Assembly: GCA_036498625.1 (NCBI GenBank)
Contig: DASYFD010000355.1
Coordinates: forward strand, 1 to 16,992
Source of the DNA: VAZQ01 sp036498625
Lineage (GTDB): Bacteria > Pseudomonadota > Alphaproteobacteria > Rhizobiales > Xanthobacteraceae
Length of the DNA: 16,992 bases
Reading direction: 5' to 3'
The position numbers and the translations under genes were made by a program. The notes under the pieces are model-generated. The model saw only the letters and a list, made by a program, of their open reading frames with translations, ran no database searches and had not been told where the DNA came from. Position 1 is the first letter of the stretch, and each line of letters starts with the position of its first letter. Of this stretch, positions 13,569 to 16,992 are shown in pieces.

Positions 13569-14617
13569 CGATCGCGCATATTGCGGCGATCCGCAAGAAT
13601 GCGCTGGATGAGCGCGCGTTCTCGATCGTTCCCGATCAGAGGGTCGATCAGATCGAGCTGGTTCATGGCGACCAGCTGGAGGATTTCGCTTCGCACCTCG
13701 CCGCTCGGGCGCCGCGGCAGCTCTTCGGTGACCTGCAGATGCTCGGGCGGCTTGGGCCCGTCGCCGCCCGCCATGAAGTCGCGCAGCACCCGCTCCGACA
13801 GCGCGGCATCGCCCTCCACGAAGACATAGAGGCCGGTGCCGGCGCGCCGATCCGGGTAGGCCACGATGGCGACCTCGCGCACCTGCGGATGCGCCATGAG
13901 GCGGGCACTGATGCGCGGCGCGTCGTAGACCAGGCGCGGGCCGCCGCCCTCGCGGTCGGTGAAGCGCAAAATGTCCCGCGTCACCCATTGGTACACGCGC
14001 TTGCCGGTCGCCATCCAGGCCCTGGTGAAGAAGCTCTTGCGCCCGAGCACGCGCCGCTCCGCGGCGCTGATCGCCTCGGGCGCGTAGCGCAGCTTGTGCT
14101 TCAACAGATGCCGCAGGTCCTCGTAGGCGGCGATCCGAAACAACAGGTTGCGCTGCTTGAACCGCATGGCGAGCTGAAAATCGGTGACATAGGCACGGCC
14201 GTTGCTGCCGCGCAGCCAGTTCTGCTCCTTGGCGAGATCGTTGTGACAGACGCCGGCGCGGTGCAATTTGCGCAAGACCGACTTGGCGGAGCGGAAATAG
14301 CCGCGGTCACCGTGGGGCTTGGCGATATGCAGCGCCACACCGTCGATCCAGCCGCGCACCAGGACGCGTTGCCCGGCCAGCAACAGCGGCGGGGCGACGC
14401 CCAGCGCTCCGGCGGCGTCGAGCGCCCGGCGCTCGCGGCCGAACAGATGACGGGCGAGAGGAAAACTCCACCACGGCACCTCATCGATCCGCCGCAGCAC
14501 GGCCTCGACCTCGCCGCCGTCGGTGCGGAAGTGGCCGCGCTCCACGCTCGAGAAGACGTCCCGCTTGAGCACGACGCTGGTCCGCCAGCGTCCTTCGATT
14601 TCGCGCGGCAACGGCAT
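13556..14617 (-). CDS. Kinase-like domain fused to an acyl-CoA-synthetase-type C-terminal domain
   Basis: This 353-aa protein has two parts. Residues about 20-185 form a small kinase-like domain: Glu62 in a helix C-like run, LRKLHRAGVCHNDLAKEQNW (catalytic loop, Asp127, Asn133), and YVTDFQLA (metal-binding Asp146). The wording recalls lipopolysaccharide-kinase/RIO-type kinases, but no glycine-rich loop is visible. Residues about 225-320 resemble the C-terminal subdomain of AMP-forming acyl-CoA synthetases (HPQVREVAIVAYPDRRAGTG, then LPRRPSGEVRSEIL). The A10 lysine of that motif is Glu307, and there is no N-terminal adenylating domain. The ATG at 14617 is chosen because the residues encoded upstream of it look random. 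The gene follows trmFO by 29 bp. Substrate unknown. Confidence 0.82.
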   Translation of the reverse strand: MPLPREIEGRWRTSVVLKRDVFSSVERGHFRTDGGEVEAVLRRIDEVPWWSFPLARHLFGRERRALDAAGALGVAPPLLLAGQRVLVRGWIDGVALHIAKPHGDRGYFRSAKSVLRKLHRAGVCHNDLAKEQNWLRGSNGRAYVTDFQLAMRFKQRNLLFRIAAYEDLRHLLKHKLRYAPEAISAAERRVLGRKSFFTRAWMATGKRVYQWVTRDILRFTDREGGGPRLVYDAPRISARLMAHPQVREVAIVAYPDRRAGTGLYVFVEGDAALSERVLRDFMAGGDGPKPPEHLQVTEELPRRPSGEVRSEILQLVAMNQLDLIDPLIGNDRERALIQRILADRRNMRDRFAY

Positions 14618-14646
14618 TGGGCGGTTCTCGGGCACGACCGGGCTTT

Positions 14647-16083
14647 TTATTCGGCCGCCAGGGCGTGATCGCCGCCGGCGATCCAGAGCGCCAGATCGCC
14701 CAGCGCGCGGCGGCTGATGGCGCATTTTTTTGCCAGGGTCTTGGCGGTTCCGCGCAGCCGGGTGCCGTCCGCTGCCCTGGTCGGAGACTGGGCCAGCGGC
14801 GGGAACAGCCCGAAATTGATGTTCATCGGCTGATAGGAGCGCGCGCCCACGTCGCTCGCCTCGTCGCTCGCCTCGATATGACCCCCGGTGATGTGGCCCA
14901 GGAGCGCGCCATGGGCGGTGGTCGGCGGCGGCAGCCGCAGCGGCTTGCCGAGCCGCGAAGCCGCCGCGAAGCGGCCCGCCAGGAGCCCAATCGCGGCCGA
15001 TTCCACATAGCCCTCGCAGCCGGTGATCTGGCCGGCGAAGCGCAGGCGGGGATCCGCCTTGAGCCGCAGCGTGTCGTCCAGGAGCTTCGGGGCATTGAGG
15101 AAGGTATTGCGGTGCAGGCCACCGAGCCGGGCGAACTCGGCGCCCTCGAGGCCCGGTATGGTGCGGAAGATGCGCACCTGCTCGCCGTGGGTAAGCTTGG
15201 TCTGGAACCCCACCATGTTGAACAGGGTGCCCAGCCGGTTGTCCTGACGCAGCTGGACGACCGCATAGGGCTTGACGTCCGGGGCCTTGGGATTGGTCAG
15301 CCCGAAGGGCTTCATCGGACCATGCCGCAGGGTTTCGCGGCCGCGCTCGGCCATCACCTCGATGGGCAGGCAGCCGTCGAAATAGGGCGTCGCGGCCTCC
15401 CAGTCGTGAAAGCCGACCTTGTCGCCTGCCAGAAGGGCATCGATGAAGGCCTCATAGTGGGAGCGCGAGAGCGGACAATTGATGTAGTCGGCGCCTGATC
15501 CGCCCGGGCCGGCCTTGTCGTAGCGCGACTGCAGCCAGGCGACCGACATGTCGATGGAGCCGCGGTGGACGATCGGGGCGATGGCATCGAAGAAGGCGAG
15601 CGCCTCTTCGCCCACCAGCCGCGCGATCGCGTCCGCCAGTGCCGTTGAGGTGAGAGGGCCGGTCGCCACGATCACGTTGTCCCAGTCGGCCGGCGGCAGG
15701 CCTGCGATCTCCTCGCGGGCGAGCGTGACCAGAGGATGCGCTTCCAGGGCGGCCGTGATGGCGGCCGAGAATCCGTCGCGATCGACCGCGAGCGCGCCGC
15801 CGGCCGGAACCTGATTGGCATCGGCGGTGCGCATCACCAGGGAATCGAGCCGGCGCATCTCCTCGTGCAGCAACCCGACCGCATTGTGCTCGGGGTCGTC
15901 CGAGCGGAACGAATTGGAGCACACCAGCTCCGCCAGCCCGGCGGTCTTGTGCGCGGCTGTGCCACGCACGGGGCGCATCTCGTGCAGCACCACGGGCACG
16001 CCGCAGCCGACGATCTGCCACGCCGCCTCGCTGCCGGCGAGGCCGCCGCCGATGATGTGAATGGGTGCGCTCGACTGGTTCAT
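14647..16083 (-). CDS. trmFO: Methylenetetrahydrofolate--tRNA-(uracil-5-)-methyltransferase TrmFO
   Basis: TrmFO makes m5U54 in the T-loop of tRNA using methylenetetrahydrofolate as carbon donor and reduced FAD. The 478-aa protein has the FAD-binding GGGLAG (residues 12-17) in IIGGGLAGSEAAW and VVLHEMRP. The catalytic-region Cys55 lies in ELVCSNSFRSDDPEHNAVGL and a second conserved Cys203 in YINCPLSRSHYEAF. The C-terminal signatures FAGQITGCEGYVESAAIG and PMNINFGLFPP are also present. The ATG at 16083 gives the family start; the frame stays open far upstream as a shadow of the dehydrogenase gene. It lies 59 bp behind the dehydrogenase and 29 bp ahead of the kinase-like gene on the minus strand, so the three may be one transcript. 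Confidence 0.97.
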   Translation of the reverse strand: MNQSSAPIHIIGGGLAGSEAAWQIVGCGVPVVLHEMRPVRGTAAHKTAGLAELVCSNSFRSDDPEHNAVGLLHEEMRRLDSLVMRTADANQVPAGGALAVDRDGFSAAITAALEAHPLVTLAREEIAGLPPADWDNVIVATGPLTSTALADAIARLVGEEALAFFDAIAPIVHRGSIDMSVAWLQSRYDKAGPGGSGADYINCPLSRSHYEAFIDALLAGDKVGFHDWEAATPYFDGCLPIEVMAERGRETLRHGPMKPFGLTNPKAPDVKPYAVVQLRQDNRLGTLFNMVGFQTKLTHGEQVRIFRTIPGLEGAEFARLGGLHRNTFLNAPKLLDDTLRLKADPRLRFAGQITGCEGYVESAAIGLLAGRFAAASRLGKPLRLPPPTTAHGALLGHITGGHIEASDEASDVGARSYQPMNINFGLFPPLAQSPTRAADGTRLRGTAKTLAKKCAISRRALGDLALWIAGGDHALAAE

Positions 16084-16142
16084 GGGCGCGAAACTAGGCC
16101 CATGCCCCGGCAGCCGCAATGGTGGCCCGATCGTTGAGACAT

Positions 16143-16992
16143 TCAGCCCGATATGCCGGCCCCGCCGAAGCGTTCCTTCCAGCGGGGGATGACCTCTCTG
16201 TTGTAGACATTGTCCGGGATCTTGCCGGCAAGCGCGGTCAAGACCGAGCGGGTGGCCCAGGCGACGCCCTGGCGCAGCTCGCCGCCCTCCGTGTAGGCCG
16301 CGGAATGGGGCGACAGCAGCACCTTGTCGCCAAGCGTGCGCAGGGGCGAATCCGCCGGCAAGGGCTCCTCCTCGAAGGCGTCGATGGCAGCCCCGCGGAT
16401 GCGTCCTTCCGCGATCGCCTTGGCTAGCGCCTTTTCGTCCACGACCTTGCCGCGCGCCGTGTTGAGGACGACCGCGGAGGGTTTCATCAGGGCAAGCTCG
16501 CGCTCGCCGAACATGTAGCGGGTCTCCTTGTTGAGCACGACGTGGAACGACACCACATCGGCCTCCCGCAGCAGTGTGTCGTAGTCGACCGCCTTGACCC
16601 CGTGGGTGAGGAAATGCGCCGGCGGCACATAGGGGTCGTAGGCGATGATGCGGGCGCGCCAGGGGGCCAGCAATTGCGCTACCCGGGTGCCGATGCGTCC
16701 GAACCCGACCAAGCCGATAGTCTGGCCCGGAAAATTGTCGGTCTGCCGGCTCCCCACATAATAGGCGAAGTTCGGCAGCTCGCGCCATTTGCCGTTGCGT
16801 ACGTCGGCATCGCGCTCGCGGATCTTCTTGAACAGCGCCAGCATGAAGGTCACCGTGGTCTCGGCCACCCCGAAGCAATTGGATTCGGTCGGCGCATGGC
16901 AGACCATGACGCCGAGCTCGGTCGCCGCGTCGGTGTCGATGTCGTCGACCCCGACCGTGTATTTGGCGACGACGCGCAGCCGCTGCGATGCC
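16143..16992 (-). CDS. D-2-hydroxyacid dehydrogenase, SerA-like (5' end outside window)
   Basis: This NAD(P)-dependent oxidoreductase of the D-isomer 2-hydroxyacid family interconverts 2-hydroxy and 2-oxo acids; the substrate (phosphoglycerate, hydroxypyruvate or another) cannot be told from the sequence. About 282 residues are visible, with about 45-55 missing at the N-terminus. The Rossmann motif GLVGFGRIGTRVAQLL is present, as is the catalytic trio: Arg in VLNTARGKVVDE, Glu in AIDAFEEEPLP, and His in LSPHSAAYTEGG. The C-terminus lacks an ACT or other regulatory domain, so it is the short form, unlike long allosteric SerA. The frame runs off the window end in continuous good coding sequence (KYTVGVDDIDTDAA). 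trmFO follows. Confidence 0.9.
   Translation of the reverse strand, partial: ASQRLRVVAKYTVGVDDIDTDAATELGVMVCHAPTESNCFGVAETTVTFMLALFKKIRERDADVRNGKWRELPNFAYYVGSRQTDNFPGQTIGLVGFGRIGTRVAQLLAPWRARIIAYDPYVPPAHFLTHGVKAVDYDTLLREADVVSFHVVLNKETRYMFGERELALMKPSAVVLNTARGKVVDEKALAKAIAEGRIRGAAIDAFEEEPLPADSPLRTLGDKVLLSPHSAAYTEGGELRQGVAWATRSVLTALAGKIPDNVYNREVIPRWKERFGGAGISG

Noticed and set aside
16091..16119. Promoter-like TTGCGG-17-TAGTTT on the minus strand ahead of trmFO
   Set aside because: Hexamer matches are poor and the predicted start would fall right at the trmFO ATG; not enough support beyond chance.
14647..16878. A 743-codon open frame that would fuse the dehydrogenase region to TrmFO
   Set aside because: The part upstream of 16083 is the dehydrogenase gene read in a wrong frame (Arg/Gly/His-rich, no family match); TrmFO has its own clean family start at 16083.
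1..16992. tRNA/rRNA genes, CRISPR arrays, insertion sequences or prophage genes
   Set aside because: None seen by reading both strands; gaps are short and the genes are mostly conserved housekeeping loci with uniform composition.

Overview
The window is GC-rich chromosomal DNA from an alphaproteobacterium, most likely of the order Hyphomicrobiales (Bradyrhizobium/Rhodopseudomonas/Xanthobacteraceae-like). This rests on three things: the gene order scpA-scpB-tatABC-serS-surE-pcm-nlpD-yajC-secDF-Mth938-phytoene-synthase-like, the wording of the proteins, and a two-part palindromic intergenic repeat of a type common in that order. It is mainly a housekeeping region. No mobile element, tRNA, rRNA, CRISPR array or phage gene was seen.

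Layout. Plus strand, 1-1481: scpA (5' end cut by the window) and scpB, the kleisin and winged-helix partners of SMC in chromosome condensation. 1482-1780 is a gene-free region with a perfect 10-bp-stem hairpin and a weak promoter-like match. 1781-3532: tatA, tatB and tatC, the twin-arginine export machine; a possible 29-codon leader-like ORF lies between tatA and tatB. 3620-6546: serS, surE and pcm, with a palindromic repeat filling the surE-pcm gap. 6656-8128: a lipoprotein with two LysM domains and a degenerate LytM/M23 domain (NlpD/EnvC-type amidase activator), preceded by a near-consensus CtrA-like site.

On the minus strand, 8163-9098 is a DUF815-family AAA-type ATPase, convergent with the nlpD-like gene and divergent from yajC. 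Plus strand again, 9282-13537: yajC, secD, secF, a small Mth938/DUF498 protein and a squalene/phytoene-synthase-fold protein without its aspartate motifs. The last two are the bacterial relatives of the mitochondrial complex I assembly factors NDUFAF3 and NDUFAF6. Their position directly behind the Sec accessory genes suggests a membrane-complex biogenesis cluster.

The right end (13556-16992) is on the minus strand. Read in its own direction it holds a D-2-hydroxyacid dehydrogenase (cut by the window), trmFO (folate/FAD-dependent tRNA m5U54 methyltransferase) and an unusual protein. That protein joins a small lipopolysaccharide-kinase/RIO-like kinase domain to a C-terminal subdomain like that of acyl-CoA synthetases (ANL superfamily). 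The large adenylating domain is absent and the usual catalytic lysine position holds glutamate. This fusion, and the NDUFAF3/NDUFAF6-like pair behind secDF, are the two most interesting items. Most other genes are ordinary orthologues and can be named with confidence.
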